DNA of 14,940 nt, taken from WTJD01 sp964225175. Lineage in GTDB: Bacteria; Pseudomonadota; Gammaproteobacteria; Xanthomonadales; SZUA-36. The DNA lies in contig CAXQNK010000039.1 of NCBI GenBank assembly GCA_964225175.1, positions 1 to 14,940 on the forward strand, written 5' to 3'. How positions within the stretch are numbered: the stretch's first letter is position 1; the number at the start of each line of letters is the position of its first letter. This document shows positions 1 through 7,902 of the stretch, piece by piece. The notes below the pieces were generated by a model, which saw nothing but the letters and a program-made list of their open reading frames with translations, did no database searches and had not been told where the DNA came from. Made by a program: the position numbers and the translations under genes.

Positions 1-287
1 GGGTGCCCTTTGAATCGATTCGTTTCCAACGGGTGTCCGGTGATCTGAAAGCGCTTGAGGGGCATTGGACTTTCAAAGCGCTCGAGGACGAGGAAGCGGT
101 GTTGGTCACCCACGAAATCCGGGTTCAACCCAGCTTTCCGGTTCCACGCTGGCTGGTCAGGCGAAACATGGCTCGCGGCGTGCCTGATATGCTGTACTGC
201 CTTCGTGCGGTAGTCGCTGGCGCCCCGAGTGCCTCACGCGAGACTTCAGACCGAGACAGCTGCCCGTCTCCGGCCTCATCAGGTTAG
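1..287 (+). CDS. SRPBCC (START/polyketide cyclase-like) family protein, C-terminal fragment
   Basis: The reading frame is open from the left edge, so this is the 3' end of a gene that begins outside the window. The GTG at base 3 is probably an internal valine codon. Visible features are a GDLKALEGHW turn followed by alternating beta-strand residues, then VQPSFPVPRWLVRR leading into a C-terminal helix. That pattern of strand, strand, 'P.FPVP.WL.R' and final helix is typical of the end of SRPBCC-fold proteins (cyclase/dehydrase or coenzyme Q-binding type), which hold a hydrophobic ligand in a helix-grip pocket. The last 20 or so residues are Ser/Pro-rich and look disordered. The gene converges on the next one with only 4 bases between the stop codons. 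The family call is moderate; ligand and function cannot be told. Confidence 0.6.
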   Translation, partial: VPFESIRFQRVSGDLKALEGHWTFKALEDEEAVLVTHEIRVQPSFPVPRWLVRRNMARGVPDMLYCLRAVVAGAPSASRETSDRDSCPSPASSG

Positions 288-291
288 GGAT

Positions 292-1458
292 TTATTTCAA
301 AAAATAACCGAAATCCATGTCCAGCAGTATGGCCACGCCCCAGGAGGCTTTGCGTTTTTCTTCCAGTTCATAGCGTGGCCAGCTCAGGGTGGGTCCTATG
401 TTCAGAAACAGCCAGTCCCGGTTGAGTTGGCGACGCCAACTCAATTCGAAACCATACTCTGTGAGTGGAACCTCCCCCTGGGTACGCCCACGGATGAAGC
501 TGCGCAGGGAGATGCCGCGCTGAGGTCCCGTGCGGTGATACCACGTGTGCGCCGCCCACCAGTCAACGCCCTCGGTGTAATCTGCAAGCGTGGCGATGCC
601 CTCCCACCGCAAGATGTCGTTGTCATTCAGCTCGCGGGCTGAATCGAGCCTGGTGGTCGTGCCATAGCCCTTGTTGTAGCGAACGAAAAAAGTTTGCCGA
701 TAACGCAGACGCTGCTTGCGACCCAGGGACCATTCCCGGTCATAAATCGCCTGGGCGTAAGGTTCTGGTGGCAGGCGAAGCCTCACGCCTATGGAATAAT
801 CCCAGCCGCCCTGGCCGCGCTTGCGACCTTTGTAACCCAGCCCGAACAGCCACTCGGGTTCGCCCGTGTCGTTGATGCCACGACGAAATGCGCTGTCCTG
901 ATCCGTTTCGGTGCCCCGGATAAAATCTTCCTCGTCCACCCGCCCAATGAAGGCGTTCCATTTTGAACTGACGTTGGGCAGTTCTGTACGAAGACGGAAT
1001 CGGCCACTGGGGTCGAGCCCCTCGTACTGGTTCCAGGCAAGCCCCAGTGACAGCCGGCCATAGACGGCCTGTTCCTGGAATTCCTGTTCATTTCCGAACA
1101 GGCCGTCGAACCAGCGTACGGCGCGACATGAGTAGGAAAAAATGCCAGATTGAATTGATTCCTCGAAAGATTCATCGCTGGGCGCCTGCAGACACTTGTC
1201 ATTGACCGTGTCCGCAGTTGATTCAATTTCCATCGTGTCCGAAGATTCCGCTTCAGGTTCTTCGGAGGCATGCGGCTGTTCCGGTAAAGACTGTTGGGCG
1301 CCGTGGTTCGGGCCTGCGGCCCGTTCATCTCGCCATACGCCCGACGGGCCCCCGTCTGGCGCTGATGCAGGGTCGTCTCCGATCGCGGCCAGGCTCTCGG
1401 ATAGACAGAGTGCGGCTGCCAGCGGCAGCAAAAGCGCGGTGAGTTGCAAAATCTTCAC
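292..1458 (-). CDS. Predicted secreted/outer-membrane beta-barrel protein, unknown function
   Basis: 388 residues from a GTG start at 1458, with AGGGA a few bases upstream as ribosome binding site. Residues 1-24 form a signal peptide (KILQ, then a Leu/Ala-rich core) with likely cleavage near ESLA; no lipobox is seen. Residues 25 to about 105 are acidic and low in hydrophobic residues, so probably a disordered linker, with two cysteines (in KCLQAP and SYSCRAV) that could pair. From about residue 125 the chain alternates aromatic and polar residues in short stretches, for example RLSLGLAWNQY, WLFGLGYKG, YSIGVRLRL and FELSWRRQL, and ends in VAILLDMDFGYFLK. This is the signature of an outer-membrane beta barrel of roughly 8-12 strands. 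I do not recognise a named family. The gene is divergent from trpS and appears monocistronic. Confidence 0.6.
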   Translation of the reverse strand: MKILQLTALLLPLAAALCLSESLAAIGDDPASAPDGGPSGVWRDERAAGPNHGAQQSLPEQPHASEEPEAESSDTMEIESTADTVNDKCLQAPSDESFEESIQSGIFSYSCRAVRWFDGLFGNEQEFQEQAVYGRLSLGLAWNQYEGLDPSGRFRLRTELPNVSSKWNAFIGRVDEEDFIRGTETDQDSAFRRGINDTGEPEWLFGLGYKGRKRGQGGWDYSIGVRLRLPPEPYAQAIYDREWSLGRKQRLRYRQTFFVRYNKGYGTTTRLDSARELNDNDILRWEGIATLADYTEGVDWWAAHTWYHRTGPQRGISLRSFIRGRTQGEVPLTEYGFELSWRRQLNRDWLFLNIGPTLSWPRYELEEKRKASWGVAILLDMDFGYFLK

Positions 1459-1554
1459 ATTTCCCTGTGCGTCTTCCCGTTAGCTAGTATTTCAGATATT
1501 CCTGTTTGAGACCATTTCACGCTGTAAACTACGCCACCTGCCTGCGTGTTGCCT

Positions 1555-1560
1555 TAGAAT
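1555..1560 (+). promoter_or_regulatory. Candidate -10 box for trpS
   Basis: TAGAAT matches the sigma-70 -10 consensus at five of six positions and lies 39 bases upstream of the trpS ATG. No good -35 box is seen at 16-18 bases spacing, so the call is weak. The same hexamer is used in the better-supported proS promoter. Confidence 0.3.
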
Positions 1561-1599
1561 AGCCACTTTCTTAACGACCAGAAGTCGGGTTTCGATGAC

Positions 1600-2607
1600 A
1601 TGAGCGAAAGCACTTTCCTGACCGGGATCACAACGACCGGCACCCCGCATCTTGGCAACTATGTGGGTGCGATCAAGCCAGCAATTAAGGCGAGCCAATC
1701 AGAGCAGGGCGATTCATACTATTTTCTCGCGGATTATCACGCGCTCATCAAATGCGCTGATCCGGAAATCGTGCAGCGCTCTTCCCTCGAGATCGCCGCC
1801 ACCTGGCTGGCGCTCGGTCTGGATACGCAGCGCTCTGTTTTCTACAGACAGTCTGACATTCCGGAAATCACTGAATTGACCTGGTTGCTGACCTGTCATA
1901 CCGCCAAGGGGCTGATGAATCGGGCGCACGCCTACAAGGCTGCAGTGCAGGACAACATGGACAGCGATGAGGATCCGGATTTTGCGATCACGATGGGTTT
2001 GTTCAGTTACCCGATCCTGATGGCGGCGGACATTCTGATGTTTGGTGCCAGCCACGTTCCCGTGGGCAGAGACCAGGTTCAGCATCTCGAAATGGCGCGA
2101 GATATCGCCCAGCGTTTCAATCACCGCTTTGGCGAGACTTTCGTGCTGCCCAAGGCGGTGGTCGACCCGCATGTAGCGGTTCTGCCCGGTCATGATGGCC
2201 GCAAGATGTCCAAGAGCTATGACAATACGATTCCACTGTGGCTGCCCGAGAAAAAACTGCGCAAGTCGATCATGAAGATCGTAACCAATTCACTGGAGCC
2301 CGGCGAGCCCAAGGACACCGAGGGCTCAACCGTCTACGCTCTCTATGCGGCCTTTGCCAGCGATGAGCAGCGCAAGGCGATGCGTACGGCCTTCGCGGAT
2401 GGGATCGCCTGGGGTGCAGCCAAGCAGGAGACTTTTGAACTGATCAACGGCGAACTCGCGGCGCCGCGTGCCCGCTACGAAAATTTGATGGCCGACCCCG
2501 CGCAGATCGAGCGCATCCTGAAACAAGGTGCCGAGCGGGCGCGTGATTATGCCTCGCCGTTCATGCATCGTATTCGTTCTGCGGTGGGAATACGGTCCTT
2601 GTCCTGA
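1600..2607 (+). CDS. trpS: Tryptophanyl-tRNA synthetase
   Basis: Class I synthetase that charges tRNA-Trp with tryptophan in the cytoplasm. 335 residues, the usual length. The HIGH-type ATP motif appears as TGTPHLGNY (residues 13-21) and the second motif as KMSKS (202-206) in GRKMSKSYDNT. The core segment GLFSYPILMAADIL (133-146) and VPVGRDQVQHLE (153-164) is diagnostic of TrpRS and lines the tryptophan pocket. ATG 1600 is chosen because the N-terminus then begins right before the first motif, as in the family; another ATG at 1594 is followed by a stop after two codons. The ribosome binding site is weak. It is the first gene of a tight rightward unit with the FAH-family gene and trhO. Confidence 0.97.
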   Translation: MSESTFLTGITTTGTPHLGNYVGAIKPAIKASQSEQGDSYYFLADYHALIKCADPEIVQRSSLEIAATWLALGLDTQRSVFYRQSDIPEITELTWLLTCHTAKGLMNRAHAYKAAVQDNMDSDEDPDFAITMGLFSYPILMAADILMFGASHVPVGRDQVQHLEMARDIAQRFNHRFGETFVLPKAVVDPHVAVLPGHDGRKMSKSYDNTIPLWLPEKKLRKSIMKIVTNSLEPGEPKDTEGSTVYALYAAFASDEQRKAMRTAFADGIAWGAAKQETFELINGELAAPRARYENLMADPAQIERILKQGAERARDYASPFMHRIRSAVGIRSLS

Positions 2608-2616
2608 GTTGGGTCG

Positions 2617-3312
2617 GTGACGGAATATCTCTTTTGTTCCCCCACGTCCCCGAGCATCGGGGTGTTGGATTCCGCTCGGCGCTTTCCGGTGCACCGCGTG
2701 TACTGCGTGGGTCGCAATTACGCCGCACACGCCTTGGAAATGGGTGCAGATCCGCAGCGCGAGCCGCCATTTTTCTTCTCCAAGCCAGCGGATGCCGTGA
2801 CGCAATCCGACCGGGTGAGCTGGCCGACCCGCACCAGTGATCTTCATCATGAGGTCGAGTTGGTGGTGGGGTTGGGCCGTGGCGGAGCCCAGGTAGCGGT
2901 TGAGAGCGCCCTGGATCTTGTTGCCGGCTATGCTGTGGGCGTCGACCTGACGCGGAGGGACCTGCAGGCCCAGGCGAAAAAACTGGGCCGGCCCTGGGAT
3001 ACCGCCAAGGGTTTTGACGAATCAGCGCCGATATCGGACCTGGTGACCGGACTCGGCACGCACCCGGTCAGTGGATTGATCGAGTTGCACGTGGATGGCC
3101 AGCCACGGCAGCGCGGTGACCTTTCCGAGATGATCTGGTCGGTGCCCGAGATCATTGCAGAACTCTCCACGCTCTACGAATTGCAGGCTGGAGACCTGAT
3201 TTTTACCGGCACCCCCGCCGGAGTCGCAGCACTTGCGCCCGGTTCAATTGTTGAGGCGAGCATTGAAGGTGTGGCGCGCCTGAAATTCCAAATGGGCCAC
3301 TGCGAGGCTTGA
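2617..3312 (+). CDS. Fumarylacetoacetate hydrolase (FAH) family protein
   Basis: 231 residues from a GTG codon 9 bases after the trpS stop, so probably co-transcribed. Members are Mg/Mn-dependent enzymes that hydrolyse or decarboxylate acylpyruvates and related 2-oxo acids. Landmarks in order: VYCVGRNYAAHA (28-39), PFFFSKPADAV (51-61), the metal-binding HHEVELVVGLG (77-87, with Glu79 and Glu81), VDLTRRDLQ (109-117, with Asp110 as third ligand), KGFDESAP (131-138) and the closing GDLIFTGTPAGV (192-203). All catalytic elements seem present. The closest general type is the short YcgM/acylpyruvase or fumarylpyruvate hydrolase group; the substrate cannot be deduced, and being between trpS and trhO gives no pathway hint. 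Confidence 0.92.
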   Translation: MTEYLFCSPTSPSIGVLDSARRFPVHRVYCVGRNYAAHALEMGADPQREPPFFFSKPADAVTQSDRVSWPTRTSDLHHEVELVVGLGRGGAQVAVESALDLVAGYAVGVDLTRRDLQAQAKKLGRPWDTAKGFDESAPISDLVTGLGTHPVSGLIELHVDGQPRQRGDLSEMIWSVPEIIAELSTLYELQAGDLIFTGTPAGVAALAPGSIVEASIEGVARLKFQMGHCEA

Positions 3313-3318
3313 GGTTTC

Positions 3319-4248
3319 ATGACCACTCAACCATCTGAAAACAGTGTGGTGATTGCGGCGTTTTACCTTTTCACGCCATTGCCCGACTTTGAGGAACTTC
3401 AGTTGCCACTGCAGCAGCGCTGTGAGGCCCTGGGCTTGCTCGGCACAATATTGTTGGCCAGCGAAGGCGTGAATGGAACCGTTTCAGGTTCGGCAGATGC
3501 AATTGAAAAACTGATGTCATACATGAAAACCGATGTTCGCCTTAGTGCCCTGAAATGGAAAAGTTCGGTGGCCGAGGCCCAACCGTTTCATCGCATGAAA
3601 GTTCGCCTCAAGAGAGAAATTGTCAGCCTGGGTGTGCCCGGTATTGATCCACTCAATGCGGTCGGGGAGTACGTGCCGCCAGAACAGTGGAACGCCCTGA
3701 TTGCGCGTCCTGAGGTTCGGGTGGTTGACACCCGCAACGATTATGAGTGTCACCTGGGCTCTTTCGAAGAGGCCGAGGATCCGGGAACACGTTCTTTTCG
3801 GGAATTTCCGGAATGGGCTGAGCGCCACCTCGACCCGGAGCGTGATGAGCACGTTGCCATGTTTTGCACCGGGGGGATTCGCTGTGAGAAGGCCACGGCC
3901 TATCTCAAGGACAAGGGCTTCAAAAACGTCTATCACCTCGAGGGAGGGATTCTCAATTACCTTGCAAACATTCCCGAAGAGCAAAGCCGCTGGCAGGGGG
4001 AGTGTTTCGTGTTTGACAATCGCGTCTCGGTGGACCACGACCTGCAACCGGGTGATCGCCAGGTCTGTCCGGCCTGCAGGATGCCGCTCTCGCAGGACGA
4101 TTATGAGTCCCCCCAATTTGAGCTGCATGTTTCCTGCCCGCGATGTTTTGACCGGTTGACGCCTGAGAAACGTGAGCGCCTGCTGGAACGGGCGAAACAA
4201 ATGGAGTTGGCGGCCGCCCGCGGCGAGCGTCACCTCGGCCGCCGGTAG
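3319..4248 (+). CDS. trhO: tRNA uridine(34) hydroxylase (rhodanese-domain, YceA family)
   Basis: 309 residues. TrhO uses prephenate-independent, oxygen-dependent chemistry to make 5-hydroxyuridine at wobble position 34 of several tRNAs, a precursor of cmo5U/mcmo5U. The order is an acylphosphatase-like N-terminal domain (about 10-110, with ILLASEGVNGTVSGS at 44-58), a rhodanese domain (about 120-220) with the family-specific loop FCTGGIRCEK (Cys183 and Cys189), then a cysteine-rich tail with CPAC and a later CPRC pair, a possible metal site. That loop and tail separate it from ordinary sulfurtransferases. It starts 6 bases after the FAH-family stop, with GAGG as ribosome binding site. cmo5U-type tRNAs include those for Val and Pro, whose synthetase genes are also in this window; that link is only an observation. 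Confidence 0.95.
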   Translation: MTTQPSENSVVIAAFYLFTPLPDFEELQLPLQQRCEALGLLGTILLASEGVNGTVSGSADAIEKLMSYMKTDVRLSALKWKSSVAEAQPFHRMKVRLKREIVSLGVPGIDPLNAVGEYVPPEQWNALIARPEVRVVDTRNDYECHLGSFEEAEDPGTRSFREFPEWAERHLDPERDEHVAMFCTGGIRCEKATAYLKDKGFKNVYHLEGGILNYLANIPEEQSRWQGECFVFDNRVSVDHDLQPGDRQVCPACRMPLSQDDYESPQFELHVSCPRCFDRLTPEKRERLLERAKQMELAAARGERHLGRR

Positions 4249-4290
4249 CGGTTTGCGCATCAGTTGGCTAAGATTAGATTCCGCCCAGGC

Positions 4291-4297
4291 AGGAGAG
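4291..4297 (+). promoter_or_regulatory. Ribosome binding site of the MscS-family gene
   Basis: AGGAGAG lies 4 bases before ATG 4301, an almost ideal Shine-Dalgarno. It decides the start: the frame is open farther upstream to 4172 inside trhO, but no comparable site precedes the earlier start and the extension resembles no protein. Confidence 0.8.
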
Positions 4298-4300
4298 TCG

Positions 4301-5488
4301 ATGACCGACGTCACCCCCGCAGGTGCTCAAACAGCCGGTGATCCGGCCGTGAGCGAGACCGGCAGCCCGGACTTCGCTGGCCGATTGCTCGCTGAGCATG
4401 ATTTTTCTGCCTGGTTGCCCGACTGGCTCCAGCCATACTGGAATTTTCTCGCGGAATTTCCCGTGGTGATGCTTCCCCTGCTCATATTTCTTGCTTACGG
4501 GACAGGCAAGGGTTTTCAGGCCTTTCAGTCGAAGTTTGTCAAACGCCTGACCAGTCGCACGAGTAATCAGTTGGACGATCACCTGATCGAGGTGCTGAAC
4601 CGCCCGATTCTTCCGACCATGATCATCCTCGCGATGCTGATCGGCATCACGAGTATCAACCTGCCGGAATTGATTCATAACCTGACGGTGCGTGTTCTGT
4701 ACATGATCCTGTTGGTGATGTGGACCGGCGCGGCGATGAAAACGGCGCATACGATCCTGGAAATACTTTCAAGTAATCGGCACAGGTTCACGATCATTCA
4801 GGAGCGTACCCTGCCGGCTTTTGATATGACCATGAAAATCGTGGTGTTCGGGGCCAGCGCCTACATGTTCATGCTGATCTGGGGTATCAACCCAACGGCG
4901 TGGCTGGCCTCGGCGGGCGTTATTGGTATCGCGGTGGGTTTCGCCGCCCGGGATACGCTGGCTAATTTTTTCTCCGGAATATTCATCATCGCGGATTCGC
5001 CGTACAAAATTGGCGACTACATCATCCTGGACTCCGGTGAGCGGGGCATCGTCAAGCAGGTCGGCATGCGATCGACACGATTGCTGACTAGAGATGACAT
5101 CGAGATCACCATCCCGAATGCGGTCATGGGCAATGCGAAAATCATCAACGAGAGCGGCGGACCTTGGGAGAAAGAACGGATCCGGGTGCCGATTGGTGTG
5201 GCGTATGGCAGTGATGTTGATGAGGTTGAGACGCTGCTCGCCAAAATCGCCCTGGATCATCCGGAAATTGTTAGAAACCCGGCCCCCCGGGTCCGTTTTC
5301 GTGCCTTTGGTCCCAGTTCTCTGGATTTCGAGTTGCTGGCCTGGATCGACCATCCGGAGCTTCGCGGGCGAATCGTCCACGAACTTAACAAGGCGATATA
5401 CAAAGGTCTGGGCCAGGCCGATATACAGATTCCATTTCCCCAATCGGATGTCCACATCCGCAGCATGCCCGGCAAGGGTGACGACTGA
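4301..5488 (+). CDS. Mechanosensitive ion channel, MscS family
   Basis: 395 residues, inner-membrane channel that opens under membrane tension to release solutes on osmotic downshock. The first 45 residues are polar. Hydrophobic segments lie at about 53-68, 103-120, 128-148, 178-196 and the pore-lining helix at about 200-228. The pore helix has the small-residue pattern of MscS (ASAGVIGIAVGFAARDTLANF) running into FSGIFIIADSPYKIGDYI, followed by the beta domain with GIVKQVGMRSTRL and IPNAVMG. The C-terminal alpha/beta domain ends in IQIPFPQSDVHI, the usual family ending. Five membrane segments make it longer than MscS itself (three) and nearer to the YbdG-like members. It lies 52 bases after trhO and may be co-transcribed or have its own weak promoter. 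It converges on proS with 15 bases between stops. Confidence 0.93.
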   Translation: MTDVTPAGAQTAGDPAVSETGSPDFAGRLLAEHDFSAWLPDWLQPYWNFLAEFPVVMLPLLIFLAYGTGKGFQAFQSKFVKRLTSRTSNQLDDHLIEVLNRPILPTMIILAMLIGITSINLPELIHNLTVRVLYMILLVMWTGAAMKTAHTILEILSSNRHRFTIIQERTLPAFDMTMKIVVFGASAYMFMLIWGINPTAWLASAGVIGIAVGFAARDTLANFFSGIFIIADSPYKIGDYIILDSGERGIVKQVGMRSTRLLTRDDIEITIPNAVMGNAKIINESGGPWEKERIRVPIGVAYGSDVDEVETLLAKIALDHPEIVRNPAPRVRFRAFGPSSLDFELLAWIDHPELRGRIVHELNKAIYKGLGQADIQIPFPQSDVHIRSMPGKGDD

Positions 5489-5509
5489 TCTGCTGCGGAC
5501 GGGTCAGTC
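5483..5509. terminator. Possible bidirectional hairpin between the convergent MscS-family and proS genes
   Basis: GACTGATC at 5483-5490 pairs with GGTCAGTC at 5502-5509 (8 pairs with one G-U, 11-base loop). It spans the end of the channel gene and the last codons of proS. No T-run follows on either strand, so intrinsic termination is uncertain. Confidence 0.25.
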
Positions 5510-7222
5510 GCGCAGCCTGCGGACAATCTCTTCAACCACACCGGAAACTGGTATTTCCTCGCTGGATGCCGCCTGTCGTTCCCTGAACTCTAGCATGCCC
5601 GCGTCGATGCCCCGTTCCCCGATCACGAGCCGGAAAGGTATGCCAATTAATTCCATGTCATTGAACATGACGCCGGGACGAAGGCTGCGATCGTCATACA
5701 GCACATCGATACCTGCCGCCTTGAGTTCAGCATAGAGCTGGTCAGCGGTCTCGCGCACGCGATGCGATTTCTTGGCATTCATGGGCAGCAGCGCGAGTTC
5801 AAAAGGTGCCAGGGGGCGTGGCCAGCAGATGCCATGCTCATCATGGTTCTGTTCAATCGCCGCGGCGACGATACGTGTCACGCCGATTCCATAGCAACCC
5901 ATTGGCATGACATGCGCTTTGCCGTCCTCACCGAGAACGACGGCGTTCATGGACTCGGAATACTTGGTTCCGAGCTGAAAGATGTGTCCGACCTCGATAC
6001 CGCGTGCAAGTTGTAAAACGCCCTGGCCGTCCGGGCTTGGATCGCCTGCGATGGCATTGCGCAGATCAGCAAGAGGAGGCAGAGGTAGATCTCGATCCCA
6101 GTTGATGCCCAGCAGATGCTGGCCCTCCCGGTTCGCACCCGCCGCGAAATCCGAGAGAACGGCGAGGGCCTGGTCGGCGATGCAAGGCAGTTCGAGCCCC
6201 ACAGGTCCGAGTGAACCTGGCCCGGCGCCGACGGCGGCACGAATGTCTTCCTCGCTTGCGAAGCACAGCGGTTTGGCAACCTGCTCCAAGCGCTCCGCCT
6301 TCAGTTCATTCAAGCTGTGATCGCCGCGGATCAGCAGCGCGACAAAAGGTGCATCGATGGCGTCGCTGGCGTGGACGATCAGTGTTTTTATGGTGTGGTC
6401 CTCGGTGACATCGTAGCCGGTGACCAGGTCTTCAATGGTCCGGACGCCGGGCGTGTCGACGGCTTGCATGTCGCGCTGGGGTTCGGGCCTCGTGCCGGAA
6501 GGCGCAGGCAATGCTGCCAGCTCGATGTTCGAGGCGTAATCTGACTCGCTGGAGAAAGCGATCAAGTCCTCTCCCGAGTCTGCAAGCACGTGGAATTCGT
6601 GCGACTGGCTCCCGCCAATCGCTCCGGAATCGGCCATTACGGAGCGAAAGTCCAGGCCGCTGCGGGTGAAAATTCGGCTGTAGACTTCATGCATTTCCCA
6701 ATAAGTTTCATCGAGACTGGCTGCATCGATATGGAAGGAATAGGCATCCTTCATCAGGAACTCACGGCTTCGCATCACACCAAATCGCGGCCGAATTTCA
6801 TCCCGGAACTTCATCTGGATCTGGTAGAAAGTAATCGGTAACTGCTTGTAGCTGCGCAGTTCGTTGCGAACGAAATCGGTGATGACCTCTTCGTGCGTGG
6901 GTCCGAAACAATAATCGCGTTCCGCCCGGTCACGTATTTTCAGCAGCTGGTCGCCAAACTCTTCCCAGCGCCCGGTTTCCTGCCATAACTCGGCAGGCTG
7001 TACCGCCGGCATGAGCATTTCCAGGTAGCCGGCACGGTCCATTTCCTCACGGACAATCTGTTCAACTTTTCGCAACACACGAAGCCCAAGCGGCGTCCAT
7101 GAATAAATGCCAGACGTCAATTTTCGGATCATGCCGGATCTGATCATCAGCCGGTGCGAGACGATCTCCGCATCGGCTGGAGTCTCACGGGTGGTGAAAA
7201 GATGAAATGTACTGGCTTTCAT
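5504..7222 (-). CDS. proS: Prolyl-tRNA synthetase, bacterial type with editing insertion
   Basis: Class II synthetase that charges tRNA-Pro. 572 residues from ATG 7222, the standard bacterial length. Motif 1 lies around GIYSWTPLGLRVLRKVE (38-54), the proline/ATP region GPTHEEV at 107-113, motif 2 is FRDEIRPRFG (139-148), and motif 3 is GCYGIGVTR (442-450). Between motifs 2 and 3 the YbaK-like insertion (about 225-390) contains IRGDHSLNELKAERL, which clears mischarged Ala-tRNA-Pro. The C-terminal anticodon-binding domain includes YDDRSLRPGVMFND. An ATG at 7246 in frame would add MHSLGAPS, which family members lack; the candidate promoter also fits 7222. The DUF4124 gene lies 98 bases upstream in the same direction. 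Confidence 0.97.
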   Translation of the reverse strand: MKASTFHLFTTRETPADAEIVSHRLMIRSGMIRKLTSGIYSWTPLGLRVLRKVEQIVREEMDRAGYLEMLMPAVQPAELWQETGRWEEFGDQLLKIRDRAERDYCFGPTHEEVITDFVRNELRSYKQLPITFYQIQMKFRDEIRPRFGVMRSREFLMKDAYSFHIDAASLDETYWEMHEVYSRIFTRSGLDFRSVMADSGAIGGSQSHEFHVLADSGEDLIAFSSESDYASNIELAALPAPSGTRPEPQRDMQAVDTPGVRTIEDLVTGYDVTEDHTIKTLIVHASDAIDAPFVALLIRGDHSLNELKAERLEQVAKPLCFASEEDIRAAVGAGPGSLGPVGLELPCIADQALAVLSDFAAGANREGQHLLGINWDRDLPLPPLADLRNAIAGDPSPDGQGVLQLARGIEVGHIFQLGTKYSESMNAVVLGEDGKAHVMPMGCYGIGVTRIVAAAIEQNHDEHGICWPRPLAPFELALLPMNAKKSHRVRETADQLYAELKAAGIDVLYDDRSLRPGVMFNDMELIGIPFRLVIGERGIDAGMLEFRERQAASSEEIPVSGVVEEIVRRLRD

Positions 7223-7267
7223 GGACGGCGCCCCAAGGCTGTGCACATATGGCTCACTGATCCGGGC

Positions 7268-7297
7268 ATTCTAGCGTCAGGCGTCTGCTGGTGACAG
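7268..7297 (-). promoter_or_regulatory. Candidate sigma-70 promoter of proS
   Basis: Read on the minus strand, CTGTCA (7297-7292, four of six to the -35 consensus), an 18-base spacer, then TAGAAT (7273-7268, five of six to -10). Transcription would begin near 7261, giving a leader of about 38 bases to ATG 7222 and only about 15 to the alternative ATG 7246. Confidence 0.5.
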
Positions 7298-7320
7298 TCG
7301 CATCGCGGTATTGGAACGGT

Positions 7321-7785
7321 TTATCGGCAATTCGCGCTCAGGTAACTCCTGGCCTCTTCCAGCAAGTCAAGGCGCGCGTCGTCGTCCATGCGCGCGGGGT
7401 TTCCGTCGGCGTCCTTCAAGATGACTCGTGGACTGGGCTCGAGCGCAGCGACGCGCTGAGTCATGGATTCACATTCGCGCTGGCGTTCCGCATTGGCTTC
7501 GGCCTGTTTCTGACGCTGCTCTGCACGCTCTCGCCGTTGTTTCTCGGCGTAGGAGATGTCCTCCTCACCGGCGTCATTGGACATGTCTTCCGCCGTGGTC
7601 GCACCCAGGCCCCCCGTGCCAAGGTCGGCAGTTATAAGCGTGGCCTCAGCGTTTATGGGTGGCTCGCCGCCAAAATGCACCACGCCGTTGTCGTCCACCC
7701 ATCGGTAGATGTTTTCCGCAGCTGCCGGCCCGGCTGACACCAGCGTGATCAGCAATAGCAGGCAGGCTTGAGTTCCAATCTTCAC
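7321..7785 (-). CDS. Small secreted DUF4124-domain protein
   Basis: 154 residues from a GTG start at 7785, with AGGA a suitable distance upstream. Residues 1-23 are a clear signal peptide ending AAA before Glu24, so the protein is exported to the periplasm or envelope. DUF4124 follows at once: NIYRWVDDNGVVHFGGEPP (25-43), the usual 'Y.W.D..G..HF...PP' beta-hairpin. Residues from about 75 to 110 are Arg/Glu/Gln-rich (EKQRRERAEQRQKQAEAN) and should form a charged helix or coiled coil; the C-terminus is helical and ends in NCR. The function of DUF4124 is unknown; such proteins are common in Gammaproteobacteria as a small domain plus variable tail. The gene has its own candidate extended -10 promoter. 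Confidence 0.85.
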   Translation of the reverse strand: MKIGTQACLLLLITLVSAGPAAAENIYRWVDDNGVVHFGGEPPINAEATLITADLGTGGLGATTAEDMSNDAGEEDISYAEKQRRERAEQRQKQAEANAERQRECESMTQRVAALEPSPRVILKDADGNPARMDDDARLDLLEEARSYLSANCR

Positions 7786-7817
7786 ACCGTCTTCCTTTCT
7801 GTGTAGATAACGACATC

Positions 7818-7826
7818 TTTATAGCA
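7818..7826 (-). promoter_or_regulatory. Candidate extended -10 promoter of the DUF4124 gene
   Basis: On the minus strand TGC-TATAAA (7826-7818), a TGn extended -10 with five of six matches, 32 bases before the GTG start at 7785. No -35 at proper spacing is obvious, which is tolerated for extended -10 promoters. Confidence 0.45.
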
Positions 7827-7865
7827 CAAAGCACTATTTCAAAGCAGGGCAAGGGCAGAGCCGCG

Positions 7866-7874
7866 TGCTATGAT
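7866..7874 (+). promoter_or_regulatory. Candidate extended -10 promoter of the pssA-holD-rimI unit
   Basis: TGC-TATGAT at 7866-7874, a TGn extended -10 with five of six matches, 28 bases before the pssA ATG. No clear -35. It mirrors the arrangement on the opposite strand 40 bases away. Confidence 0.45.
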
Positions 7875-7902
7875 TTAAGCCGTGTAGCCTTCGGAGCGGG
7901 AC

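Noticed and set aside
4172..4300. N-terminal extension of the MscS-family protein into trhO
   Set aside because: The strong AGGAGAG site places the start at 4301, and the extra 43 residues are an out-of-frame reading of the trhO 3' end.
3517..4314. 265-codon open frame on the minus strand
   Set aside because: It lies antisense to trhO, shows no domain, and is the usual product of codon bias in GC-rich genes.
4769..5455. 228-codon open frame on the minus strand inside the MscS-family gene
   Set aside because: Antisense shadow with His/Arg/Asp-rich composition and no recognisable domain.
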